DNA from: Streptomyces rhizosphaerihabitans
GTDB taxonomy: Bacteria > Actinomycetota > Actinomycetes > Streptomycetales > Streptomycetaceae
DNA length: 64,000 nucleotides
Assembly (NCBI RefSeq): GCF_025399795.1
Contig: NZ_JAODTZ010000035.1
Coordinates: forward strand, 1 to 64,000
Reading direction: 5' to 3'
Part shown: positions 14,985 through 23,741 of the stretch, one piece after another
Numbering within the stretch: the first letter of the stretch is position 1
How the letters are laid out: each line of letters begins with the position of its first letter
Notes under the pieces: generated by a model
Databases searched by the model: none
The model's input: the letters and a program-made list of their open reading frames with translations, nothing else
Told to the model about the DNA's origin: nothing
Program-made: the position numbers and the translations under genes

Positions 14985-17672
14985 TCAGTTCGCCGGAACG
15001 GTGCCGCCGGTCTCCACGCCGTGGCCGTAGTAGGCCGCACGCATCAGCTCCGCCATGTCGTCGAGCATCGGCATCCGGGGGTTGGCGGGCGCGCACTGGT
15101 CCTCGTAGGCGTTGAGGGTCTGCTGGGGCAGGGCGTCGAGGAAGGCGTGCTCGTCGACACCGAGGGACTGGAAGGTCGGTTCGATGCCCACCGCGTCGCG
15201 GAGCCGCTCGACCGCCGAGGCGAGCGCTTCGACGCCCTCGGCCGGGGTGGCGGCGGGCAGACCGAGGGTGCGGGCGATGTCCTGGAAGCGTTCGGGGGCG
15301 TGGTAGCTCTCGTACTTGGGCCAGCCGGTGAGCTTCGTGGGAATGCTCCCGTTGTAGCGGATGACGTGCGGCAGCAGAACGGCGTTGGTGCGGCCGTGCG
15401 CGACGTGGAAGGTGGCGCCGAGCGTGTGGGACATCGCGTGGACGATGCCGAGGAAGGCGTTGCCGAACGCCATGCCGGCGATGGTTCCGGCGTTGTGCAT
15501 CTTCTCCTGGGCCTCCGGCCGCGCCGCGCGGTCGTTCACCGCCGCCTCGATGTTGTCGAAGATCATCCGGATCGCGTGCAGGGCGAGCCCGTCGGTGAAG
15601 TCGTTGGCGTAGACGGAGACGTACGACTCGATGGCGTGGGTGAGGGCGTCGAAACCGCTGTCGGCGGCCAGCGCCCGGGGCAGTGCGGTGGTGAGGAGCG
15701 GGTCGATGACGGCCACGCTGGGGGTGAGCGCGTAGTCGGCCAGCGGGTACTTCTTGCCGGTGGCGGGGTCGGAGATGACGGCGAACGGGGTCACTTCGGC
15801 GCCGGTGCCGGAGGTGGTGGGGACGCACACCAGGCGGGCGAGCTTGCCGAGGACGGGGAAGCGGAAGGCGCGCTTGCGGATGTCGGAGAACTTGTGCCGC
15901 ATGTCGGCGAAGTCGACGTCCTTGCCCTCGGCCTGCTGTTCGTACAGCAGCCACATCACCTTGGCCGCGTCCATGGGGGAGCCGCCGCCGAGGGCGATGA
16001 TGGTGTCCGGGCGGAAGTCGCCCATGAGGCGGGCGCCGCGCCGGACGGAGTCGATGCTCGGCTCGGGTTCGACGTTGTCGATGACCTGGATGGTGACCGG
16101 CTCGAGGCGTCGCCGCAGCACGCGTTCGACCCGGTCGACGAGGCCGAGGCGGGTCATGGTCGCGTCGGTGACGACGGTGACGCGGTGGACGTCCGGCATG
16201 GAGGCGAGGTAGCGGATGGCCCCCGGCTCGAAGTAGATCTTCGGCGGGACCTTGAACCACTGCAGGTTGTTGCGGCGCACCGAGACGCGCTTGATGTTCA
16301 GCAACTGGGCGGCGGAGACGTTGTTGGACACCGACGTACTGCCCCAGGAACCGCAGCCCAGCGTCAGCGACGGCAGCAGGCTGTTGTAGATGCCGCCGAT
16401 GGCGCCTTGCGAGGACGGGGAGTTGACGATGATCCGCACGGTCTTCATGCGCCTTCCGTAGGACTCCGCCAGTGCGAGATCCTGGGTGTGGATGACGGCG
16501 CTGTGACCCTGGCCGTGGAACGCGACCATGTCGGCGGCCAGGTCGAAGCCCTGCTGCTCGGAGCCGGCGCGCAGGACGGCGAGGACCGGGCAGAGCTTCT
16601 CGCGGGTGAGCGGCTCGTCCGGGCCGACCCGGGCCGCCTCGACCAGGATGAGGGAAGTGTCGGCGGGCACGGTGAAGCCCGCCTGCTCGGCGATCCACAC
16701 CGGGCTCTGCCCGACGGCAGCGGAGTTCACCTTGGGCTCGCAGCCGGCGCCCGCGGCACCGACGGGGAACAGGAAGGCCTCCAGCTTCGCCTTTTCCTCG
16801 GCGGTGGCCAAGTGGGCGTGCAGGACGCGGAATTCGTCCAGCACCACGTCGTAGATCTCCTCGTCCAGGATGACGGCCTGTTCGGAGGCGCAGATCATGC
16901 CGTTGTCGAACGACTTGGACAGCACCAGGTCGTTGACGGCCCGGCGCAGATCCGCGCTCCGGTGGACATAGGCAGGAACATTGCCGGCGCCCACGCCGAG
17001 AGCGGGCTTGCCGGCCGAATAGGCGGCCTTGACCATGGCGTTGCCGCCGGTGGCGAGGATCAGCGAGACACCCGGGTGCCGCATAAGGGCGCCGGTCGCC
17101 TCCACGGACGGGGTCTCGATCCACTGCACGCAGTCCTCCGGCGCACCCGCCGCCACCGCCGCGTCGCGCACGATGCGGGCCGCCTCGGCGCTGCACCGCT
17201 GGGCGGAAGGATGGAAGGCGAACACGATCGGGTTGCGGGTCTTCAGAGCGATGAGCGCCTTGAAGACGGTGGTGGAGGTCGGGTTGGTGACAGGGGTGAT
17301 CGCACACACGACGCCGACCGGTTCGGCCACCTCGGTCATGTCGTCGATGTCGTCGCGGGCGATGACGCCGACGGTCTTCATCGGGCCCATGCTGTGCGTG
17401 ACGTACTCACAGGCGAACATGTTCTTGGCCGCTTTGTCCTCGAAGACACCACGCCCGGTCTCCTCCACCGCGAGCCGCGCGAGCTTCGTGTGCTGGTCCA
17501 GCGCGGCGACCGAGGCCTTCTTCACGATGTGGTCGACCTGTTCCTGATCGAGCGCCTCGTAGTCGGTGAGTGCCTTGAGCCCGTTCGTCACCAGGCGGTC
17601 CACCGCGATGGCGATGTCGGACGGCGCGGCGGCGGGGTCGGTGGTCGCGATGCGGTCGTGGTGGCGGGTCAT
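14985..17672 (-). CDS. adhE: Bifunctional acetaldehyde/alcohol dehydrogenase AdhE
   Basis: An 895-residue two-domain fermentation enzyme reducing acetyl-CoA to acetaldehyde and then ethanol with NADH; it typically forms spirosomes. Residues ~20-450 are the CoA-acylating aldehyde dehydrogenase domain, with the catalytic Cys in KSFDNGMICASEQAV. Residues ~470-890 are the iron-dependent alcohol dehydrogenase domain, with GGGSPMDAAKVMWLLYE, PTTSGTGAEVTPFAV, the iron ligands around DALTHAIESYVS and HAMSHTLGATFHVAHG. The ATG at 17672 follows GGAGG. First gene of the adhE-hmp-hpf operon; a GGGGCCGACCGGCCCC palindrome lies 153 bases upstream. AdhE is unusual in aerobic Streptomyces and supports a low-oxygen role for the cluster. 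Confidence 0.96.
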   Translation of the reverse strand: MTRHHDRIATTDPAAAPSDIAIAVDRLVTNGLKALTDYEALDQEQVDHIVKKASVAALDQHTKLARLAVEETGRGVFEDKAAKNMFACEYVTHSMGPMKTVGVIARDDIDDMTEVAEPVGVVCAITPVTNPTSTTVFKALIALKTRNPIVFAFHPSAQRCSAEAARIVRDAAVAAGAPEDCVQWIETPSVEATGALMRHPGVSLILATGGNAMVKAAYSAGKPALGVGAGNVPAYVHRSADLRRAVNDLVLSKSFDNGMICASEQAVILDEEIYDVVLDEFRVLHAHLATAEEKAKLEAFLFPVGAAGAGCEPKVNSAAVGQSPVWIAEQAGFTVPADTSLILVEAARVGPDEPLTREKLCPVLAVLRAGSEQQGFDLAADMVAFHGQGHSAVIHTQDLALAESYGRRMKTVRIIVNSPSSQGAIGGIYNSLLPSLTLGCGSWGSTSVSNNVSAAQLLNIKRVSVRRNNLQWFKVPPKIYFEPGAIRYLASMPDVHRVTVVTDATMTRLGLVDRVERVLRRRLEPVTIQVIDNVEPEPSIDSVRRGARLMGDFRPDTIIALGGGSPMDAAKVMWLLYEQQAEGKDVDFADMRHKFSDIRKRAFRFPVLGKLARLVCVPTTSGTGAEVTPFAVISDPATGKKYPLADYALTPSVAVIDPLLTTALPRALAADSGFDALTHAIESYVSVYANDFTDGLALHAIRMIFDNIEAAVNDRAARPEAQEKMHNAGTIAGMAFGNAFLGIVHAMSHTLGATFHVAHGRTNAVLLPHVIRYNGSIPTKLTGWPKYESYHAPERFQDIARTLGLPAATPAEGVEALASAVERLRDAVGIEPTFQSLGVDEHAFLDALPQQTLNAYEDQCAPANPRMPMLDDMAELMRAAYYGHGVETGGTVPAN

Positions 17673-17824
17673 GGGGGCGAGCCTCCGTCGTCGAAAAGGG
17701 GCGGCACCGCACGGTGGGCGGTGCGGGGAGGGAGCGGTACCGCGGGGACGGTGGCCGGTACCGCTCACACCGGTAGCGTCTCTCGTCAGCGGTGTGCCGC
17801 CCCAGGCCCCGATGGTCCCTTCGC

Positions 17825-17840
17825 GGGGCCGACCGGCCCC
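17825..17840. promoter_or_regulatory. GGGGCCG-AC-CGGCCCC palindrome upstream of adhE
   Basis: A perfect 16-base inverted repeat apart from the central AC, followed by GAAAAAA. It lies 153 bases before the adhE start and shares its core with the sites before the DoxX, stress protein and ppdK genes. A DevR-type regulator would be the natural candidate; no such regulator gene is in the window. Confidence 0.5.
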
Positions 17841-17875
17841 GAAAAAACGCGGACGGTAGGCCTGTTGACGATCTA

Positions 17876-18199
17876 TCACACCGTCCGCCCGATGCGTTTC
17901 CCGGAACAGGAGCGGAAGGGCTCCGCCGTGTCGCAGGGCTCCTTTCCGCGTGGTCCTGCCGTCGCGGACCGAGATCCGCCACGCCGGGGTCCGGACGGCG
18001 ACGGATGTGGGCCGGCACCTCGTCGCGGCCTGTCTGCGGATCTCGTCGTTCGTGCGCAGGAAGACCGGAAGCAGGTCGCGAGGCGATGCCGACCAGTCGA
18101 TGCTCCTCGTCCACGACTGGAAGGTGTTCGACTCCGTGACACCCCGCCCGGCTGCGCGATCCGCGGCTCCGGATGCACGGTGATCGCGGGCGGCGACAT
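17876..18199 (-). pseudogene. CBS-domain protein remnant with frameshifts
   Basis: On the minus strand, MSPPAITVHPEPRIAQPG (one frame, from 18199) is the start of a CBS domain. GVEHLPVVDEEHRLVGIASR follows in a second frame, and RDLLPVFLRTNDEIRRQ with ISVRDG in a third stretch. These are consecutive parts of a CBS-BON type protein such as are found in this kind of cluster, so at least two frameshifts and some deletions have occurred. Nothing else occupies the 700 bases between adhE and ppdK. Confidence 0.72.
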
Positions 18200-18372
18200 C
18201 GGTTCCTCCGCTGTCCAGGCGTGAGCGACGGTGGCGGCGTGCCGGGAGGAGCGGCCCAGTGGGGCATCCGGAACTGTCGTACCGGGTATCCGCGGACTGG
18301 GCCGCCGCGCGCCGGATCAGGCGGGTCCGGGAGATCGCTCCGACGGCCGACCGCCTTCACGGCGCTCGCAGG

Positions 18373-21057
18373 TCACCTGCTGTCGCTCGTTCCGGGCTCG
18401 GGGAGCGCGGCTCGTCCGGCCTCCAGTCGCGCGACCGGGACGCGGAACGGCGAACAGGAGACGTAGTCCAGGCCGGTCGCGTGGAAGAAGTGAACGGAGT
18501 CGGGGTCCCCGCCGTGCTCGCCGCAGACGCCGATCTTCAGGTCGGGGCGCGCGGCGCGGCCCTCGTCGACGGCGATCCGGACCAGCCGGCCCACACCGTC
18601 GCGGTCGAGGGTCTCGAAGGGTGAGGTGGCGAAGATGCCCTTGTCGAGATAGGCGGAGAAGAAGGCCGCCTCGACGTCGTCGCGGGAGAAGCCCCAGGTG
18701 GTCTGGGTGAGGTCGTTGGTGCCGAAGGAGAAGAACTCGGCCTCTTCGGCGATCCGGCCGGCGGTGAGTGCGGCCCGGGGCAGTTCGATCATGGTGCCGA
18801 CCGGGCAGTGCACGGGGATGCCCGACTCCTCGGAGACCTCGGCCAGGACGCGTTCCACCTCGGCCCGCTCGATGCGCAGTTCCTCGACGGCGCCGACCAG
18901 TGGGACCATGATCTCCGCCTGGGGGGAGCCCCCGGCCCTGGTGCGTTCCACGACCGCCTCGGCGATCGCCCGCACCTGCATGGCGACGAGTCCCGGGACG
19001 ACCAGGCCCAGACGGACCCCGCGCAGACCGAGCATCGGGTTCTCCTCGTGCATGCGGTTGACCGCGTCGAGGAGGTCGGTGTCGTGCGGGGCGGGCACGT
19101 TGCCCCGGGTTTCGGCGGTGGCGATGCGCACGGCGAGGTCGGTGCGGTCGGGCAGGAACTCGTGCAGGGGCGGGTCGATGAGCCGGATGGTGACCGGCAG
19201 CCCGTCCATCGCCTTCAGAATGCCGATGAAGTCCTGCCGCTGGAGCGGCAGCAAGGCGCCCAGCGCGTTCTCGCGTGCGGTCTCGTCGCCCGCCAGGATC
19301 ATCGCCTCGACCAGCTTGCGGCGTTCGCCGAGGAACATGTGCTCGGTGCGGCACAGCCCGACGCCCTGCGCGCCGAACCGCCGGGCGCGGGCGGCGTCCT
19401 CCGGCGTGTCGGCGTTCGCCCGCACCTCCAGTCGCCGGACCCCGTCCGCCCGTTCCATGGCCCGGGCCACGGCCTCGACCAGCCCGCCGGATCGCTCGCC
19501 CGTCTCGAAGAAGCGCATCACAGCGGAGTCGGCCAGCGGTGCGGCACCCAGATAGACAGCTCCCTCCGAGCCGTCGACGGAGACGACCGTGCCCTCCTCG
19601 ACGACGGTGTCGCCCACGGTGAAGCGACGTGCCGCGGAGTCGACGGTGAGTTCCTCGGCACCGCACACGCACACTCTGCCCATGCCACGGGCGACCACGG
19701 CGGCGTGGCTGGTCTTGCCGCCGCGGCTGGTCAGCACCGCCTGGGCGGCGATCATGCCCGGCAGGTCGTCCGGGGTGGTCTCCTGACGCACGAGGACGAC
19801 CTTCTCGCCCGAGGCGGCCCGACGGACTGCTTCGGCCGAGTCGAACACCGCCGCGCCCACCGCCGCACCCGGTGAGGCGGGCAGTCCGTGCGCGAGCGCC
19901 TCGCCGACGGCCGAGACGTCGAACCGGGGAAACATCAGCCGGGCCAGGCCGTCCCCGTCGACCCGGGCCAGGCCTTCGTCAGCGGTGATCAGCTTCTCGT
20001 CGACCAGCTCGGCCGCGATGGCGAACGCGGCCTCGGCGGTGCGCTTGCCCACCCGGGTCTGCAACATCCACAGCCGGCCCCGCTCGATGGTGAACTCGAT
20101 GTCGCACAGATCCCGGTAATGCGTTTCCAGAGTTTCCATGTGATCGCGCAGTTGCCCGTACGAGACCGGGTCCAGCATCTCGAGAGCGGTCAGCGGAACG
20201 GTGTTGCGGATGCCGGCGACGACATCCTCGCCCTGCGCGTTCGCCAGGTAGTCGCCGTACAGTCCGGGCCGTCCCGTGGCCGGGTCGCGGGTGAAGGCGA
20301 CGCCGCTGCCGGAGTCGGAACCGAGATTGCCGAAGACCATGGTCTGCACATTGACCGCAGTCCCCAGATCGTCGGGGATGTGCTCGCGGCGGCGGTACAG
20401 CCGGGCTCGCTCGCCCCTCCACGACTCGAAGACGGCGAGCACCGCGCGGCGCAGCTGTTCGGCCGGGGACTGCGGGAAGTCCTCGCCGGTCTCCCCGCGG
20501 ATCAGGTCCTTGTACGTCCTGACCAGCTCGGCCAGGTCCGCAGCGTTCAGCCCCAGGTCGTTCGCCGCCCCGCGCGAGCGCTTGAGGTCGGCCATGGCGT
20601 TCTCGAACAGAGAGCTGTCGACGCACATGACAGTGCTGCCGAACATCTGCACCAGGCGGCGGTAGGAGTCCCAGGCGAAGCGTTCGTTCCCGGAGACCTT
20701 TGCCAAGCCGAGCACGGAGGCGTCGTTGAGGCCGATGTCGAGGATCGTCTCCATCATGCCGGGCATGGAGAACCGCCCCCCGGAGCGGACGGACAGCAGC
20801 AGCGGGTCGTCGGGCCGACCCAGCTGTCGTCCCGCGGCCTGTTCCAGGGCGGCGAGATGTTCGGAGATCTCGTCGGCCAGGGTGTCCGGTGCGGTGCCGA
20901 CCGCGAGGAAGGCGCGGCAAGCCTCGGTGGTCACGGTGAAGCCCGGCGGCACCGGCAGCCTCAGCCGGGTCATCTCGGCCAGGTTCGCGCCCTTGCCACC
21001 GAGCAGATCGGCGAGCTCACGGCTGCCCTCTGTGAAGTCGTACACGTAACGAACCAT
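18373..21057 (-). CDS. ppdK: Pyruvate, phosphate dikinase
   Basis: An 894-residue enzyme, full length, interconverting pyruvate + ATP + Pi with phosphoenolpyruvate + AMP + PPi. The N-terminal ATP-grasp part begins YVYDFTEGS with LLGGKGANLAEMTRL. The central swivelling domain holds the phosphorylated His in LTSRGGKTSHAAVVARGMG (near residue 455). The C-terminal PEP-binding barrel has FGTNDLTQTTWGFSRDD and the reactive Cys in KIGVCGEHGGDP. The ATG at 21057 has AAGGAG ten bases upstream. A 28-base palindrome lies 89 bases before the start. It may supply PEP for gluconeogenesis or use PPi to save ATP under low energy. Confidence 0.96.
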   Translation of the reverse strand: MVRYVYDFTEGSRELADLLGGKGANLAEMTRLRLPVPPGFTVTTEACRAFLAVGTAPDTLADEISEHLAALEQAAGRQLGRPDDPLLLSVRSGGRFSMPGMMETILDIGLNDASVLGLAKVSGNERFAWDSYRRLVQMFGSTVMCVDSSLFENAMADLKRSRGAANDLGLNAADLAELVRTYKDLIRGETGEDFPQSPAEQLRRAVLAVFESWRGERARLYRRREHIPDDLGTAVNVQTMVFGNLGSDSGSGVAFTRDPATGRPGLYGDYLANAQGEDVVAGIRNTVPLTALEMLDPVSYGQLRDHMETLETHYRDLCDIEFTIERGRLWMLQTRVGKRTAEAAFAIAAELVDEKLITADEGLARVDGDGLARLMFPRFDVSAVGEALAHGLPASPGAAVGAAVFDSAEAVRRAASGEKVVLVRQETTPDDLPGMIAAQAVLTSRGGKTSHAAVVARGMGRVCVCGAEELTVDSAARRFTVGDTVVEEGTVVSVDGSEGAVYLGAAPLADSAVMRFFETGERSGGLVEAVARAMERADGVRRLEVRANADTPEDAARARRFGAQGVGLCRTEHMFLGERRKLVEAMILAGDETARENALGALLPLQRQDFIGILKAMDGLPVTIRLIDPPLHEFLPDRTDLAVRIATAETRGNVPAPHDTDLLDAVNRMHEENPMLGLRGVRLGLVVPGLVAMQVRAIAEAVVERTRAGGSPQAEIMVPLVGAVEELRIERAEVERVLAEVSEESGIPVHCPVGTMIELPRAALTAGRIAEEAEFFSFGTNDLTQTTWGFSRDDVEAAFFSAYLDKGIFATSPFETLDRDGVGRLVRIAVDEGRAARPDLKIGVCGEHGGDPDSVHFFHATGLDYVSCSPFRVPVARLEAGRAALPEPGTSDSR

Positions 21058-21145
21058 GACGCCGGTCTCCTTCGATGGGCTCGGGGCTGGGGTACATCTC
21101 CAGGGTCCGACCGGGCGGAGCCGAGGGGCAGGTGCTGTCGGTCCC

Positions 21146-21173
21146 CTCCGCTGGGCCGGTCGGCCCAGCGGAG
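21146..21173. promoter_or_regulatory. 28-base palindrome upstream of ppdK
   Basis: Two perfect 13-base arms, CTCCGCTGGGCCG and its complement, flank a central GT. The inner 14 bases, GGGCCGGTCGGCCC, are the cluster palindrome. It lies 89 bases before ppdK (minus strand) and about 390 before the stress protein gene at 21561 (plus strand). An operator is favoured by its shared core and position, although it can also form a hairpin. Confidence 0.5.
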
Positions 21174-21313
21174 GCCCGTATGCGCGCCTGAAGTGGTCTG
21201 TCGTGAGGTGTGTGGCGCGTGGGGCAGCGAACCAGGCCGGCGGCGCTGTCCGATGGTCTCGAGGCACTGAGGCGGAGTCCCGGGAACGCGGCCTCAGTCA
21301 CTACCGCTCATCC

Positions 21314-21370
21314 ATGCCCGCCATCACCGTCGGCCCCGACGGCTCGCCCGAAAGCCTCGCCCCCGATCAG
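21314..21370 (+). pseudogene. N-terminal remnant of a universal stress protein
   Basis: Nineteen codons from an ATG at 21314 read MPAITVGPDGSPESLAPDQ, matching the first strand and loop of UspA-like proteins (compare the genes at 3825 and 21561). Similarity stops there. It shows that a further stress protein gene once stood here, ahead of the two intact ones. Confidence 0.6.
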
Positions 21371-21457
21371 CGTCCGGCTGCCGGATCGCGCGGTCTAGGC
21401 TCACCCGGCGAGACGTGTCATCTCCTCCTTCCGGACCGGCGACGGGCTTCTCGCAGA

Positions 21458-21473
21458 GGGGCCGGACGGCCCC
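21458..21473. promoter_or_regulatory. GGGGCCG-GA-CGGCCCC palindrome upstream of stress protein genes
   Basis: A perfect inverted repeat around GA, 88 bases before the stress protein start at 21561. It is the same core as at 2929, 17825 and 21153. The two stress protein genes downstream are probably one transcript. Confidence 0.5.
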
Positions 21474-21560
21474 CGGAGGGACCCGGGCAGCCCCTGCCCC
21501 CGCGCCGGCCGCAGCGTGACGCTGGTAGCGCACGACAGACCGAACTCTGGAGGTGCCGAC

Positions 21561-22463
21561 ATGCTTGCGCCCGTAGTCGCAGGAATCGACGGATCCGCCG
21601 AGAGTCTGGCCGCCGCCGTATGGGCGGCCCGCGAGGCCGAGCGGCGGGACCGACCGCTGCACCTGGTACATGCCTGGGACTGGCACCCCCGCCGGCAGGA
21701 AGGCGAGATCGTCGGCGCCGCCCAGCGGCAGCTGGCCCGGAATTCGCTGCGCCGGGCGGAGGAACGTGTCCGCGCCGAGTGCCCCGGCGTCCGTCTCACC
21801 GACGAGCAGACGGAAGGCCCCGCCACCGCCGCCCTGTCGAAGGCGGCGGACCAGGCCGACCTGATGGTCCTGGGCTCACGAGGTCTGAGCGGTTTCACCG
21901 GATTCCTCGTGGGTTCCGTGGCCCTCGGCGTGGTCGCGCAGGCGACGCGCCCCGTCGTCCTCGTCCGGGCGGACGAGCAGGCGGCCGACGAACATGTGCC
22001 GGCACGCGACGGAAGCCCCTCGACGGATACCGGCTACCAGGACGTCGTGCTGGCCGTGGACCTCGACGAGGCCTGTGACCAGGTCATCGAGTTCGCCTTC
22101 GAGGCCGCCCGGCTCCGGCACGCACGACTGCGGGCCGTGCACGCGTGGCACGCATCCGGCCCGATCGGCCTGGGAGCCGGCGATATCGGCATGGTCGAGG
22201 AGTCCCGGCAGGGCGAGGAATGGCTGGGTTTCCTCAAGGCCGTGCTCCAGGCGTGGCGCGACAAGTACCCCGACGTGGAGGTCCTGGAGACGGTGGTGGC
22301 CGACAAACCTTCGACGGCGCTCGTGAGGGCCGCGACCGGAGCGAGTCTCCTCGTCGTCGGCCACCGCCTCGCCGAACGCCCGCTCGGCCCCCGCACCGGC
22401 CCCGTCGCCCATGCCGCGATCCATCACGTCGGCTGCCCCATCGCCGTCGTACCCCATTTCTAG
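21561..22463 (+). CDS. Universal stress protein, tandem UspA domains
   Basis: A 300-residue two-domain universal stress protein. Domain one begins APVVAGIDGSAESLAAAVWA with LGSRGLSGFTGFLVGSVA near residue 110. Domain two begins DVVLAVDLDEACDQVIEFAF and ends GPVAHAAIHHVGCPIAVVPHF. GGAGGTG precedes the ATG at 21561. The next gene, 72 bases on, is a close paralogue, so a tandem duplication is likely. A cluster palindrome lies upstream. Confidence 0.92.
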   Translation: MLAPVVAGIDGSAESLAAAVWAAREAERRDRPLHLVHAWDWHPRRQEGEIVGAAQRQLARNSLRRAEERVRAECPGVRLTDEQTEGPATAALSKAADQADLMVLGSRGLSGFTGFLVGSVALGVVAQATRPVVLVRADEQAADEHVPARDGSPSTDTGYQDVVLAVDLDEACDQVIEFAFEAARLRHARLRAVHAWHASGPIGLGAGDIGMVEESRQGEEWLGFLKAVLQAWRDKYPDVEVLETVVADKPSTALVRAATGASLLVVGHRLAERPLGPRTGPVAHAAIHHVGCPIAVVPHF

Positions 22464-22535
22464 AGAGCCCCCGAGAGCGCGGGCCTGCTCTCGAAGGACT
22501 CGCGACAGCTCGAACGGACGAAGGAGGTGACGGTC

Positions 22536-23432
22536 ATGACAAGGCCAGTCGTAGCCGGTCTGGACGGTTCTAAGGAGAGCCTCGCCGCAGCCGACTGGGC
22601 GGCCAGAGAAGCCCTTCGCCGCGGACTGCCGCTTCGTCTTGTACACGCCTGGGAGGGCCTGCCCGACGACGGCACCGCCGCGGACCTGCCCGAGATCAGG
22701 GCACCGCAGTACCACGCGCGGCGGGTGCTGCGTGGGGCCGTCGACGTACTGCACGAGCGCTATCCGGGGCTGTACATCGCCGCCGAGCAGGTGCGCAGGC
22801 AGCCACGTCCCGCGCTCCTCGCCGAGGCGGAGAGCGCTGAGCTGCTGGTCATCGGAAGCCAGGGGACGAGCGGTGTCGGGGGGTTCATCTCGGGGTCGGT
22901 CGCCATGGCCACCGTTGCTCACGCCGACCGGCCCGTCGTCCTCGTACGGGCGGGCGAGACCGCGACGGACGAACACCTCCCCGACGCTTTCGGAAGGGCG
23001 TCGACCGGTACCCCCCACCGCGACGTGGCGGTCGCCGTCGACGTCGGCGCGCCCTGCGACGCCGTCCTCGACTACGCGTTCCGCGCGGCCGAACTCCGTG
23101 CGGCGCCGCTGCGCGCCGCGTACGCGTGGCACGTGCCGCTCACCAGAGGCGTCCCGGGCGTCGAGGAGCGTACGCGGATCCGGAAGGCGGCGGAGTACGC
23201 ACTCGCGGAGGTGCTCGAACCCTGGCGTGCGAAGTACCCCGGTGTGGTTGTCCAGGCGAGCCTCCACGAGGGCCGCGCCGCCCACGTCCTCGTACGCGCG
23301 GCAGGCGGGGCCGGACTACTGGTGGTGGGCCGTCGTCGGCGGCGTACCGCGGTCGGCGCCCACACCGGTCCGGTGGCCCACGCGTTGCTCCACCACATGC
23401 CCCAGCCCGTCGTGCTGGTCCCGCACGACTGA
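22536..23432 (+). CDS. Universal stress protein, tandem UspA domains
   Basis: A 298-residue two-domain universal stress protein. Domain one begins RPVVAGLDGSKESLAAADWA and carries GSQGTSGVGGFISGSVAMAT near residue 107; domain two begins DVAVAVDVGAPCDAV and ends PVAHALLHHMPQPVVLVPHD. AAGGAGG (22521-22527) lies eight bases before the ATG at 22536, so this start is preferred over the in-frame GTG at 22527 that overlaps the ribosome site. It is the last gene of the stress cluster; a hairpin follows at 23550. Confidence 0.92.
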   Translation: MTRPVVAGLDGSKESLAAADWAAREALRRGLPLRLVHAWEGLPDDGTAADLPEIRAPQYHARRVLRGAVDVLHERYPGLYIAAEQVRRQPRPALLAEAESAELLVIGSQGTSGVGGFISGSVAMATVAHADRPVVLVRAGETATDEHLPDAFGRASTGTPHRDVAVAVDVGAPCDAVLDYAFRAAELRAAPLRAAYAWHVPLTRGVPGVEERTRIRKAAEYALAEVLEPWRAKYPGVVVQASLHEGRAAHVLVRAAGGAGLLVVGRRRRRTAVGAHTGPVAHALLHHMPQPVVLVPHD

Positions 23433-23549
23433 CGGTCGCGCCGCTCACGCGGAGCACACCCAGGCGCCCGGTTGCGCCGAAGGCTTACCGAGACCTCGCT
23501 GAATGCAAGCCGCATGCCGGCCCCCGAACGAAGTGTTCTGGGGGCGGAA

Positions 23550-23584
23550 GCCCCGGTGTCCCGCCGACGCGGTCACACCGGGGC
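23550..23584. terminator. Hairpin after the stress protein genes
   Basis: GCCCCGGTGT (23550-23559) pairs with ACACCGGGGC (23575-23584) around a 15-base loop, 118 bases after the last stress protein stop. The rest of 23433-23741 holds no gene that I can support; 23620-23700 is noticeably AT-rich with a run of six T. Confidence 0.6.
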
Positions 23585-23741
23585 GCCTCGCCGTGAAGGC
23601 AGGCCGTTCGATCAACACGCGAACGTGTGAAGAATCAAGCGAATGTTCTTCGTAGTTCCTTTTTTGCTTTGGGACAGACGCGGGTCACAGGCGGTGGGAA
23701 AGGGACATCGGTAATGCGCACCTACAAGCCCCGGAGGCCTC

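Noticed and set aside
15021..18224. A 1067-codon plus-strand open frame across adhE
   Set aside because: It is antisense to adhE, low in complexity (Gly, Val, Asp, Arg-rich) and lacks any domain.
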